26,627 nt of DNA from a virus. Under the pieces are notes generated by a model. That model saw only the letters and a list, made by a program, of their open reading frames with translations. It was not told where the DNA came from and ran no database searches. The stretch is from the IMG/VR virus record IMGVR_UViG_3300032322_001730, positions 1 through 26,627 of that record. One strand, written 5' to 3'. The translations under genes and the position numbers were made by a program. Shown piece after piece: positions 1 to 5,572 of the stretch; the stretch's first letter is position 1, and each line of letters begins with the position of its first letter.

Positions 1-1
1 C

Positions 2-52
2 GGGTGTCGGGGGCGAATCAGAGACCTCCGCCGAACCATGAGACCGCGATGA
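2..52 (+). CDS. 3' end of an upstream gene (partial)
   Basis: An open frame enters from the left edge and stops with TGA at 50-52. That stop overlaps the ATG of the next gene (49-51) as ATGA, the same coupling used by many gene pairs in this window. Only about 16 residues are present, rich in Arg and ending MRPR. No function can be assigned. The call rests on the overlap geometry alone, and the frame could be open by chance at this GC content. Confidence 0.35.
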   Translation, partial: GCRGRIRDLRRTMRPR

Positions 53-240
53 CCATCGAGATCACACTGCAGCCCGACGGACGCTACACGCTGCGCGTGG
101 ACGGCGACGTGCTGACGCACAGCATGCGCCTGGACGACGCCTACCGCGCGGCATGGGGCCTCGCCCGCATCAGCACCGAGCCAGTCCAGATCTACCTGCC
201 GCCGATGACCGCCACGTATCCGTCACTGTACGTCGACTGA
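49..240 (+). CDS. Small conserved-looking phage protein, unknown function
   Basis: This is a 63-residue protein starting MTIEITLQPDG. The ATG at 49 was preferred over an in-frame GTG at 4 because it overlaps the preceding stop as ATGA and because the extra N-terminus is low-complexity. The predicted protein alternates short hydrophobic strands (IEITLQ, YTLRVDG, VQIYLPP) with a helical centre (DDAYRAAWGLARI), consistent with a small alpha/beta domain. There is no signal peptide, membrane segment or cysteine. It is the first complete gene of the early run and lies 13 nt before the next start. The family is not recognised. Confidence 0.6.
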   Translation: MTIEITLQPDGRYTLRVDGDVLTHSMRLDDAYRAAWGLARISTEPVQIYLPPMTATYPSLYVD

Positions 241-253
241 GAGGAGCCGCATC

Positions 254-1060
254 ATGACGCACGACATCAACGATCTGAGTACGTTCGCCACCGCCTACCA
301 GGACAACGCGCCGCAGGGCGACGGGCTGTGCCGCATCAACTGGCTGAACGGCGACCCGGGCAGCAGGACGCCCGGCGCATTCTTCGTGACGCGCCGGCGC
401 ATCGAGGACCACGGCGTCACGGTCGAGGGCTCGCCGTGGCGCGAGATCGACCGGACGTTCCGCAGCGGCAGCAGCGAGTCGGGCTACGAGGCCCGGGCGC
501 TGAAGGTCGCCGTGCTGGGCGTGCGGCAGCACGACGTGACCATCGACACCGACGGCGTGATGACGTACATCCCGCGCCCGCCACGCGGCGCGCCGAAGCC
601 CGCCGGGTGGTCGCTGTACGTCGAGGTGCTGGTGATGGCGCAGGGCCTCGACACGCCGGTGGTGTGGGCCAGCAAGCGCATCAAGACGAGCATGGGGCTG
701 GTCTCGATGCTGCGCGAGTACCGCACGGCACTGCTGGAGCCGTTCCGGCGGGAGCGCAAGAACCCCGGCGTGCCCAGCTGGGCGTTCTGGCTGCCGGTGC
801 GCGGCGAGGTCGATGCGCGCAAGCAGCCGGTCTACGAGAAGACGAAGGGCTCGCCGGTGACGCCGCCGAAGCTGATCCTGCCCGACGGCGACGTCGCCAC
901 CATGGCGCGCGCGCTGTACGTCGGCAGGGCGCTGCTCGAGCGCGGCGAGGCGCTGCGCGCCCAGTACGACGCGTGGCTGCGCGAGACGCCGGCGGCGCCG
1001 GCAGCAGCGCCGGCCACGCCGCCGGTCAGCGAGGACGACCCCTACGCCGAGCCGTTCTAG
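254..1060 (+). CDS. Conserved phage protein with SSB-like acidic C-terminal tail
   Basis: The product is 268 residues, starting at ATG 254 behind a strong GAGAGGAG site. The body (about 1-240) contains short beta-rich segments, including INWLNGDPGSRTPGAFFV, WSLYVEVLVMAQG and SWAFWLPVRGE. It then has an Ala/Pro linker (APAAAPATPP) and an acidic tail ending EDDPYAEPF. That layout of folded domain, flexible linker and acidic tip ending in Pro-Phe resembles bacterial and phage ssDNA-binding proteins, whose tip recruits replication partners. The gene lies immediately upstream of a sliding clamp, which fits a replication role. I infer an SSB-like function from tail and context only; the core fold was not confirmed, and it could be another recombination or replication accessory. 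Confidence 0.55.
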   Translation: MTHDINDLSTFATAYQDNAPQGDGLCRINWLNGDPGSRTPGAFFVTRRRIEDHGVTVEGSPWREIDRTFRSGSSESGYEARALKVAVLGVRQHDVTIDTDGVMTYIPRPPRGAPKPAGWSLYVEVLVMAQGLDTPVVWASKRIKTSMGLVSMLREYRTALLEPFRRERKNPGVPSWAFWLPVRGEVDARKQPVYEKTKGSPVTPPKLILPDGDVATMARALYVGRALLERGEALRAQYDAWLRETPAAPAAAPATPPVSEDDPYAEPF

Positions 1061-1120
1061 TCGATCGTGGCGCGCCTGGCACCGTGCTGGGCGCGCCTGA
1101 GCACACGAGGAGACCAGACC

Positions 1121-2296
1121 ATGCGGATCACCACGAACGTCAAGACGCTCCGCGACCGCCTCGCCATCGTCGGCCGTGTCGCAGTGAAGAAGCCGCCAGT
1201 CCCGACCCTCGCCGGCGTGCTGCTGGTGTGGGATGAGAACGCCGCCGCATCGGCGTCGCTGCGCTATGCCGAGTGCACCAGCCTGGACATGACGGTGCGC
1301 TGCGGCCAGGTTGGCACCGGCATCAGCACGGTGGTCGACCACGAGCTCATGAGCAAGACGATCGCGGCGCTGCCGGCGAGCGTGCAGGAGATCGAGGTCG
1401 AGATCAGCGCCCCGCCGTACCGCGCCGTCGAGGCTGGCAGCCTGATGACGATCAGCGCCGGACGCGTCACGGCGTCGCTGCCGATGATGGACGCCGCCGA
1501 GTGGCCGGAGGCGCGCCGGGCGCCGGACGGCATGACGCCAGTGCCCGCGGCGTTCCTGTCGCGGGCATTGGCGGCCACGCTGCTGTCGGCAGCGACCGAC
1601 ACCGGGCGCCCGGCGCTGGCCGGCGTGCACGTCGTGGTCGACGACGACGACGTGACGCTCGAGTCGAGCGACGGCTACCGCGCGCATCGCGCCAGCCTGA
1701 CGCAGACCGGCGACGATGTCGTCGGCCATCGCCTGGACGTGATCGTGCCGCGCGCGGCGTGCGTCGTGCTGGCCACGCTGCCGATCGAGCAGATCGGCGT
1801 CATGGACGGCGTGCTGTGCGCCGTGGGCGGCGATGTGACGATGTGGACGCGCACGATCCACGGGGCGTTCCCGCAGCTCGAGCGCGTGCTGCAGCCGTCG
1901 CGCGAGTCGCCGAACCGCTGCCGGATCACCGGCGACGCGCTGGCCACGCTGCAGAGCGCTGTGCGGCTGGGGCAGCTGTACAGCGCGCCGAAGGGCGCGT
2001 CGACGACGCCGTGCGCGCGGTTCGTGCTGGGCGCCGACGGACTGCTGGTCACCGCGCAGCACGAAGGGCGGCAGGTGAGCGTGCCGATCGCCGTGCAGGA
2101 CGGCGCAGGCAGCGGCGAGGCGCTGCTGAACCTGGCCTACGTCGCCGACGCGCTGAAGGCGTGCGGCGGCGACGTGGTGCTCACGATGGGCACGGCGACC
2201 ATGCCGCCGTACCTGTCGGCGATCATGTGGGACGCTGACGCACAACCGCGGGCCAGCGCGTGCATCGAGGCCGTGATCATGCCGATGACGAGGTGA
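1121..2296 (+). CDS. dnaN: DNA polymerase III beta subunit (sliding clamp)
   Basis: This 391-residue protein is a bacterial-type beta clamp, the ring that tethers a replicative polymerase to DNA. It starts MRITTNVKTLRDRLAIVGR, has the three-domain length of the family (E. coli beta is 366 aa) and ends VIMPMTR, matching the MPM of the family's C-terminal partner-binding cleft. Other family-like segments are DGYRAHRASL near the middle and FPQLERVLQ at the domain 2/3 boundary. The ATG at 1121 was chosen because GAGGAG lies 8 nt upstream; an in-frame GTG at 1067 would add a poor 18-residue N-terminus. No clamp loader or polymerase gene is in the window, so it probably works with host or distant phage replication proteins. 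Carriage by a phage is uncommon. Confidence 0.93.
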   Translation: MRITTNVKTLRDRLAIVGRVAVKKPPVPTLAGVLLVWDENAAASASLRYAECTSLDMTVRCGQVGTGISTVVDHELMSKTIAALPASVQEIEVEISAPPYRAVEAGSLMTISAGRVTASLPMMDAAEWPEARRAPDGMTPVPAAFLSRALAATLLSAATDTGRPALAGVHVVVDDDDVTLESSDGYRAHRASLTQTGDDVVGHRLDVIVPRAACVVLATLPIEQIGVMDGVLCAVGGDVTMWTRTIHGAFPQLERVLQPSRESPNRCRITGDALATLQSAVRLGQLYSAPKGASTTPCARFVLGADGLLVTAQHEGRQVSVPIAVQDGAGSGEALLNLAYVADALKACGGDVVLTMGTATMPPYLSAIMWDADAQPRASACIEAVIMPMTR

Positions 2297-2303
2297 GGGC
2301 ATC

Positions 2304-2777
2304 ATGCGCCGCAAACACACGAACGAGGACCTGTTTCCGCCGACGATGGGGGCGCCAGCGCCCCCAGCCTACCGCGTGCGCTGCGTGGTCTGCGGCCAGG
2401 CGCGCCCGCGCGTGTTCCTCGACGGCATCGACCTGTGCGAGCCGTGCGCTGCGGACACCACGCAGCGCGCCATCGCGCAGCAGGCCATGGCCGAGCTGGT
2501 GGCGCAGATCGAGCTTCAGTCGCAGCGGTGGCTGGCGCTGATCGCCGAGCTGCCGCAGGAGCACCTCGAGCGCTGGCAGCGCGTGACGACGGCCGTGATG
2601 CTGGGCTCCGATGAGGCCCGGCTGCGCGCCACGATGCGCGCGCACGTCGAGCTGCGCCCGTACTACGACGGCCTGCGCGAGTGGCTGGCCATGACGCAGC
2701 GCCACGACGACGCCCTGCTGCGCTATCGCCGGATCATCGACTCGTATGACTGGATGGAGGAGAACCGTGAATCGTGA
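2304..2777 (+). CDS. Small zinc-finger protein, unknown function
   Basis: The product is 157 residues. An N-terminal zinc ribbon is visible: C27-V-V-C30 and C45-E-P-C48, separated by 14 residues, a spacing typical of treble-clef or rubredoxin-like knuckles. The rest (about 50-157) is helical, with a Gln-rich amphipathic stretch (QRAIAQQAMAELVAQIELQSQRW), and ends acidic. The start is ATG 2304 with AGGTGAGG just upstream, 7 nt after the dnaN stop. The 3' end overlaps the next gene. Position and zinc ribbon suggest a nucleic-acid-binding or replication accessory role, but no family is recognised. Confidence 0.65.
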   Translation: MRRKHTNEDLFPPTMGAPAPPAYRVRCVVCGQARPRVFLDGIDLCEPCAADTTQRAIAQQAMAELVAQIELQSQRWLALIAELPQEHLERWQRVTTAVMLGSDEARLRATMRAHVELRPYYDGLREWLAMTQRHDDALLRYRRIIDSYDWMEENRES

Positions 2778-3096
2778 CATGACCGACGCCGAGGCGCTGC
2801 GCCTGTATCGCGGCGGGATCGCCGCGCAGCGCATCGCCCAGGCCTGGGGCATCAGCCGACAGGCCACCATGTACCGCATGCAGCGCGAGTCGCTCCGCGC
2901 GGGCATTGCGTGGGCCGACGTGTACGAGGATCGGCGCGTCTCGACGACGCGCCAGTCGCCCGAGGTGGTGCAGGACGTGCTGCACCAGCATCGCCTCGGC
3001 GTCTCGACGCGCCGCATCGCCGCGAACCTGCAGATCCACCGCGCCACCGTGGTGCGGATCGTGCGACAGCTCGGGGAGGTCGACCGTGCATCATGA
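2767..3096 (+). CDS. Double helix-turn-helix DNA-binding protein
   Basis: This 109-residue protein consists largely of two HTH units. The first is at about 8-40 (ALRLYRGGIAAQRIAQAWGI, then SRQATMYRM). The second is at about 64-104 (VLHQHRLGVSTRRIAANLQI, then HRATVVRIV). Both resemble the Hin/resolvase-type HTH of recombinases and transposases, but no catalytic domain is attached. The start is taken as GTG 2767 because GGAGGAG ends 5 nt upstream; ATG 2779 lies too far from that site. It overlaps the preceding gene by 11 nt and the following gene by 11 nt. A role as a sequence-specific regulator is likely; the target is unknown. Confidence 0.7.
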   Translation: MNRDMTDAEALRLYRGGIAAQRIAQAWGISRQATMYRMQRESLRAGIAWADVYEDRRVSTTRQSPEVVQDVLHQHRLGVSTRRIAANLQIHRATVVRIVRQLGEVDRAS

Positions 3097-3505
3097 GCGC
3101 ATCGAGATTGCCCTGATGGGCATGGAGGACTGGAAGGGCCGCGGCGATCCCGCCGACGCCCTGACGCTGCTGCGCCGGCAGAAGCTGCCCAGCGTCGGGA
3201 CGCTCGACGAGTGCTACCACGTGCTCGGGCGCTGGGCCATCGCCCGGCTGCGCGGCGTCGATGCGTGGGATCGGCAGGGCCTGATCGATCTGCTGCTGCT
3301 GCGGCGGGCGCAGTACGGGCCCGTGAACCAGCAGTGGCACGGGCAGCTGGGGATCGTCGTGCGCATCAGCGACAAGGCCGCGCGGCTCGACACGCTGAGC
3401 CGCGTCGAGCCCAGCCGCGTCACGCACGACGCGATCGTCGACACGCTGCGCGACCTGGTCGGCTACTGTGTGCTGGGATCGATGATGCTGGGAGGTGTCG
3501 TATGA
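3086..3505 (+). CDS. DUF1599/Nmad1-like protein (putative nucleotide-modification associated)
   Basis: The product is 139 residues, starting at GTG 3086 with GGGGAGGT 5 nt upstream. The C-terminal half shows the pattern I associate with DUF1599 (nucleotide modification associated domain 1). It has RAQYGPVNQQWHGQLGIVVR, then an ISDKAARLDTL segment, then HDAIVDTLRDLVGYCVLGSM, i.e. a conserved Asp-Lys-x-x-Arg-Leu segment followed by a Glu/Asp-rich helix with DTLxDLxGY. This is a MazG-like all-alpha fold in phages that handle modified or free nucleotides. No thymidylate-type enzyme is seen nearby. It is sandwiched between two HTH proteins with overlapping ends, so it is likely co-expressed. The family call is from memory of the motif. 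Confidence 0.6.
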   Translation: MHHERIEIALMGMEDWKGRGDPADALTLLRRQKLPSVGTLDECYHVLGRWAIARLRGVDAWDRQGLIDLLLLRRAQYGPVNQQWHGQLGIVVRISDKAARLDTLSRVEPSRVTHDAIVDTLRDLVGYCVLGSMMLGGVV

Positions 3506-4107
3506 CGTGGGAGCTGCCGAGCGCATACCAGCGCTACCGCGCCGAGAAGGACGCCGCCGAGGCCGTCGAGCGCGCCGAGTCCGCGGCGGCAGGCGTGCGG
3601 CCACCGAGCCGGCGGCGCAGTTCGCCACCGCTGTCGCAGGCAACGCGCGATCGAATCGCCCAGATGGCCGACGACGGCATCGGCTGCGCCGAGATCGCCC
3701 GAACGCTGGGCATCGGGTTCTCGACGGTCAAGCGGTGGCGCCGGCCCGTCGCGCCACGACAGCCGAACGACCGGGGCGGACGCAAACCGCGCGTGACCGC
3801 CGCGCAGACGGCGCAGATCCGCCAGATGGCCCTCGACGGCGTGCGCGTGGTCGACATCGCGGCGGCGGTCCAGCGCCATCCGGCGACGATCTACGACGTC
3901 CTGCGCCGTCTGGGGCTGAAGGCGGAGCGCCAGCCCACCATTGGCCCACGCGACGGGACGCTCGAGCGCGTGCGCCAGTGGATGGCGCTGCGCGAGGAGG
4001 GCGCGACGTGGTCCGACATCGCGCGCCAGTATGGCTGCCAGCCCGAGAATGTCCTGCTGCTGTGCCAGCGCTGGGGCAAATTGGCGGAGGAATCCGACGA
4101 GTTTTGA
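3502..4107 (+). CDS. Triple helix-turn-helix DNA-binding protein
   Basis: The product is 201 residues, starting at ATG 3502 in an ATGA overlap with the previous stop, behind GGAGGTG. Three HTH units follow a basic/Ala-rich N-terminus: about 45-80 (RIAQMADDGIGCAEIARTLG, then FSTVKRW), about 98-135 (QIRQMALDGVRVVDIAAAVQ, then HPATIYDVL) and about 150-190 (RQWMALREEGATWSDIARQY). No recombinase, nuclease or sensor domain is present. Three reading heads in one chain suggest binding to an extended or repeated DNA site. The stop codon lies inside a 19-bp palindrome just upstream of a strong promoter, so autoregulation or control of the downstream cassettes is a reasonable hypothesis. Confidence 0.7.
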   Translation: MTWELPSAYQRYRAEKDAAEAVERAESAAAGVRPPSRRRSSPPLSQATRDRIAQMADDGIGCAEIARTLGIGFSTVKRWRRPVAPRQPNDRGGRKPRVTAAQTAQIRQMALDGVRVVDIAAAVQRHPATIYDVLRRLGLKAERQPTIGPRDGTLERVRQWMALREEGATWSDIARQYGCQPENVLLLCQRWGKLAEESDEF

Positions 4108-4115
4108 AAACTCGT
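4097..4115. promoter_or_regulatory. 19-bp perfect palindrome, copy 1 (putative operator)
   Basis: ACGAGTTTT and AAAACTCGT flank a single central G, giving perfect 9-bp arms. The stop codon of the triple-HTH gene (4105-4107) lies inside it. It sits 33 nt upstream of the -35 hexamer at 4149. An identical copy occurs at 4914-4932. No T-tract follows, so a terminator is unlikely; a protein-binding site is the better reading. Confidence 0.6.
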
Positions 4116-4148
4116 GGAAAATTCCCCCAAAATCCCCCCTAAACCCTA

Positions 4149-4177
4149 TTGACAATCGTGTACCAGTCTGGTATTCT
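4149..4177 (+). promoter_or_regulatory. Sigma70-type promoter with palindromic operator in the spacer, copy 1
   Basis: A consensus -35 TTGACA (4149-4154) and an extended -10, TGG plus TATTCT (4172-4177), are separated by the optimal 17 nt. The spacer and the start of the -10 contain a perfect 13-bp palindrome, TACCAG-T-CTGGTA (4161-4173), so a dimeric repressor bound there would cover the -10. Transcription would start near 4183-4185 and read into the gene at 4228. C-tracts (TTCCCCC, TCCCCCC) lie just upstream. The whole unit recurs at 4955-4983. Confidence 0.8.
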
Positions 4178-4180
4178 TCT

Positions 4181-4213
4181 GGTGTCGGGGCGAGAGAGAG
4201 ACCCCGGGGCACC
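4181..4213 (+). other. 5'-UTR stem-loop, copy 1
   Basis: GGTGTCGGGG (4181-4190) pairs with CCCC and then GGCACC (4202-4213) with a 2-nt bulge, closing an 11-nt purine loop CGAGAGAGAGA. The hairpin begins at or next to the predicted transcription start and ends just before the GGAGGG ribosome binding site. A 5'-terminal hairpin of this kind could protect the mRNA or tune translation. The same 33 nt occur at 4987-5019. Confidence 0.6.
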
Positions 4214-4227
4214 TGGAGGGCACAGCC

Positions 4228-4596
4228 ATGACGACGAAGATCACCGCCACGCACACGATCCGCACCACGATGACCGAGACGGAGATCCGCACCTGGATCG
4301 CGCAGATGGAGACGACGCTGGCAGCGACGCGCAGCGCGCTCGACGAGATGCCGGACAACGACGATCTGCCAGAGGTCAAGGCGGCGTTCGCGCAGATCTT
4401 CTGGTGCGAGGATCAGATCCGCGCGGCGACCCACGCGCTGCCGGCGCGCACCAGCACGAACCTCGCCGCCGCCGAGCTGGCATGGGCCCGCGAGCTGGAG
4501 CGCCGCCGCCGCGAGGACTGCGACGTGGCGAGCATCAAGCGCGCCGATCGCGCCGCAGACGTCGCCTTCGCCCGCGAAGGCCGCCGGTTCCGCTGA
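4228..4596 (+). CDS. Small cassette protein 1, unknown function
   Basis: The product is 122 residues from ATG 4228, with GGAGGG upstream, and is the first gene of promoter copy 1. The N-terminus is Thr-rich (MTTKITATHTIRTTMTETE). It is followed by helices with charged faces (IRTWIAQMETTLAATRSALD; AELAWARELERRRREDCD) and a basic end RRFR. It looks soluble and largely alpha-helical, perhaps coiled-coil. No family is recognised. It ends in the CGC-TGA that begins the first 68-bp intergenic module. Confidence 0.65.
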   Translation: MTTKITATHTIRTTMTETEIRTWIAQMETTLAATRSALDEMPDNDDLPEVKAAFAQIFWCEDQIRAATHALPARTSTNLAAAELAWARELERRRREDCDVASIKRADRAADVAFAREGRRFR

Positions 4597-4658
4597 CCAC
4601 CGCCGCGACAGGGGCGCCGCTGTGGCGCCCCACGCACCACGAGAGGAGCACCGCCATG
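4591..4658 (+). repeat. 68-bp intergenic module R1 with hairpin and RBS
   Basis: This is the first of three full copies (R1, R3, R4) of one 68-bp sequence; R2 is a partial copy. It begins with the last Arg codon and TGA of the upstream gene and ends with the ATG of the next. The hairpin GGGGCGCC-gctgt-GGCGCCCC (4611-4631) has a perfect 8-bp stem and a 5-nt loop. GAGAGGAG follows at 4641-4648. No U-tract follows the stem. Confidence 0.8.
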
Positions 4659-4859
4659 ACGACCATCACGACCGCCGCGATCATCATCACCGCGCCGACC
4701 ACGCACGCCGCCGCCAGCTCGACCATCACCGCCGAGATGATCTGCAATGAGCTGCTGCAGCGCCGCACCCGCGCCGACGGCCAGCTGCCGGCGCTGCCGC
4801 AGACGCCGGAGGCCAGCGATGACAGCCACGAGCGCCGCAGCCGATGCTACTGGTGGTGA
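4656..4859 (+). CDS. Small cassette protein 2, unknown function
   Basis: The product is 67 residues from ATG 4656, with GAGAGGAG 7 nt upstream supplied by module R1. The first 30 residues are Thr/Ala/Ile-rich low complexity (MTTITTAAIIITAPTTHAAA). A short helix (AEMICNELLQRRTRADG) and a charged tail ending CYWW follow. Nothing identifies a family. The well-formed RBS and flanking modules support translation, but length and composition leave some doubt. The Thr-rich start resembles those of the cassette genes at 4228 and 5917. Confidence 0.5.
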   Translation: MTTITTAAIIITAPTTHAAASSTITAEMICNELLQRRTRADGQLPALPQTPEASDDSHERRSRCYWW

Positions 4860-4910
4860 GGACCACCGCCGCGACAGGGGCGCCGCTGTGGCGCCCCACG
4901 CACCACGAAC
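4857..4910 (+). repeat. Partial intergenic module R2 with hairpin
   Basis: This copy of the module runs from the TGA of the preceding gene through the hairpin GGGGCGCC-gctgt-GGCGCCCC (4877-4897) to CACCACGAA. It is then interrupted: the RBS/ATG end is replaced by the second palindrome-promoter unit, which starts at 4914. The junction marks where the promoter unit and the cassette module were joined. Confidence 0.75.
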
Positions 4911-4913
4911 CTG

Positions 4914-4932
4914 ACGAGTTTTGAAAACTCGT
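4914..4932. promoter_or_regulatory. 19-bp perfect palindrome, copy 2
   Basis: The sequence is identical to 4097-4115 (9-bp arms around a central G). Here it is not overlapped by a gene and lies 22 nt upstream of the -35 hexamer at 4955. That is 11 nt closer than in copy 1, about one helical turn. Conservation in a non-coding position argues that the palindrome itself is functional rather than an accident of coding sequence. Confidence 0.65.
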
Positions 4933-4954
4933 GGAAAATCCCCCCTAAACCCTA

Positions 4955-4983
4955 TTGACAATGATGTACCAGTCTGGTATTCT
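4955..4983 (+). promoter_or_regulatory. Sigma70-type promoter with palindromic operator, copy 2
   Basis: TTGACA (4955-4960), a 17-nt spacer and TGG-TATTCT (4978-4983) repeat promoter copy 1. The 13-bp palindrome (4967-4979) is unchanged. The only spacer differences from copy 1 are two bases just downstream of the -35 (ATCGTG versus ATGATG). It would drive the gene at 5034 and the two cassettes after it, adding to read-through from copy 1. Confidence 0.8.
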
Positions 4984-4986
4984 TCT

Positions 4987-5019
4987 GGTGTCGGGGCGAG
5001 AGAGAGACCCCGGGGCACC
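4987..5019 (+). other. 5'-UTR stem-loop, copy 2
   Basis: The stem, bulge and 11-nt GA-repeat loop are the same as at 4181-4213. The hairpin again starts near the predicted transcription start and precedes GGAGGG and the ATG at 5034. The identical distance from the -10 to the ATG in both copies shows that the leader was duplicated as one unit. Confidence 0.6.
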
Positions 5020-5033
5020 TGGAGGGCACAGCC

Positions 5034-5510
5034 ATGAGCAGCACGACGCAGACGATCATCGACGGCACGCTGGACATCGTTCGACAGGAACTCGCCGCGG
5101 CATCCGCCGCCGAGCTGGACGCGCTGTACGCGATCGAGCGCGCCGCCGCGATCGTCGCCGACAGCCTGACGCGCAGCGCCGCGATGGACCAGGCGAACCG
5201 CCAGCTGCGCCGCGCCCGCCTGGCGCAGACGCAGCTCACCGCGACGTACCTGCAGCTGCTGGCGCAGCTGGAGGTCACGGTCGCCCCGATCGCCGAGCCA
5301 GTCGCCGCGCCGGTCGTCGCCGCCGCGCCGGTCGCCTACGATGTGCGCCTGCCGAGCCCGGCGCTGCCGCGGCGCCGCGCCGCCCGCGCCCCGGCCCCCC
5401 CGGTGGTGAGCAGCGCGCAGCGCAGCGCTCCCGCCCCGGTCGCCGCGCCGGTCGCCTACGATGTCCGCCTGCCGAACCCGCCGATGCCGCGCCGCCGCAC
5501 CGCCCGCTGA
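5034..5510 (+). CDS. Small cassette protein 3 with C-terminal tandem Pro/Arg motif
   Basis: The product is 158 residues from ATG 5034, with GGAGGG upstream, directly behind promoter copy 2. Residues 1-82 are strongly helical and Ala/Gln/Leu-rich (coiled-coil-like). A Pro/Ala/Val linker then carries two 21-residue repeats, at 98-118 and 138-158. Both have the form APVAYDVRLP-x-P-x-x-PRRR-x-AR, and the second ends the protein. The two copies are also close in DNA (5325-5387 and 5445-5507), so the duplication is fairly recent. The basic Pro/Arg motif could bind nucleic acid or a partner protein. No family is recognised. Confidence 0.65.
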   Translation: MSSTTQTIIDGTLDIVRQELAAASAAELDALYAIERAAAIVADSLTRSAAMDQANRQLRRARLAQTQLTATYLQLLAQLEVTVAPIAEPVAAPVVAAAPVAYDVRLPSPALPRRRAARAPAPPVVSSAQRSAPAPVAAPVAYDVRLPNPPMPRRRTAR

Positions 5511-5572
5511 CCACCGCCGCGAGAGGGGCGCCGCTGTGGCGCCCCACGCACCACGAGAGGAGCACCGCCATG
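5505..5572 (+). repeat. 68-bp intergenic module R3 with hairpin and RBS
   Basis: This is a full-length copy from the terminal CGC-TGA of the preceding gene to the ATG at 5570. Its hairpin GGGGCGCC-gctgt-GGCGCCCC is at 5525-5545 and is followed by GAGAGGAG. It differs from R1 by one base before the hairpin (GCGAGAG for GCGACAG). Confidence 0.8.

Noticed and set aside
328-1236. Long plus-strand frame overlapping the SSB-like gene
   Set aside because: Composition is almost all Arg, Ala, Gly and Pro; no ribosome binding site; a shifted shadow of 254-1060.
170-2320. Very long open frame on the minus strand opposite the SSB-like and dnaN genes
   Set aside because: Arg/His/Ala-rich composition typical of an antisense shadow at high GC; the plus strand encodes a clear DnaN with good ribosome binding sites.
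2767-3096. Recombinase or invertase call for the double-HTH protein
   Set aside because: Only the DNA-binding part resembles resolvases; there is no catalytic serine domain or room for one.
4097-4115. Intrinsic terminator for the triple-HTH gene
   Set aside because: The stem is AT-rich with a 1-nt centre and is followed by GGAAAA, not a T-tract; the same element occurs in copy 2 as part of a promoter unit.
4149-4655. Possible N-terminal extension of the cassette gene at 4656 back to the TTG of the -35 box
   Set aside because: It would translate the promoter and leader and the +1 frame of another gene; the ATG at 4656 has its own ribosome binding site.
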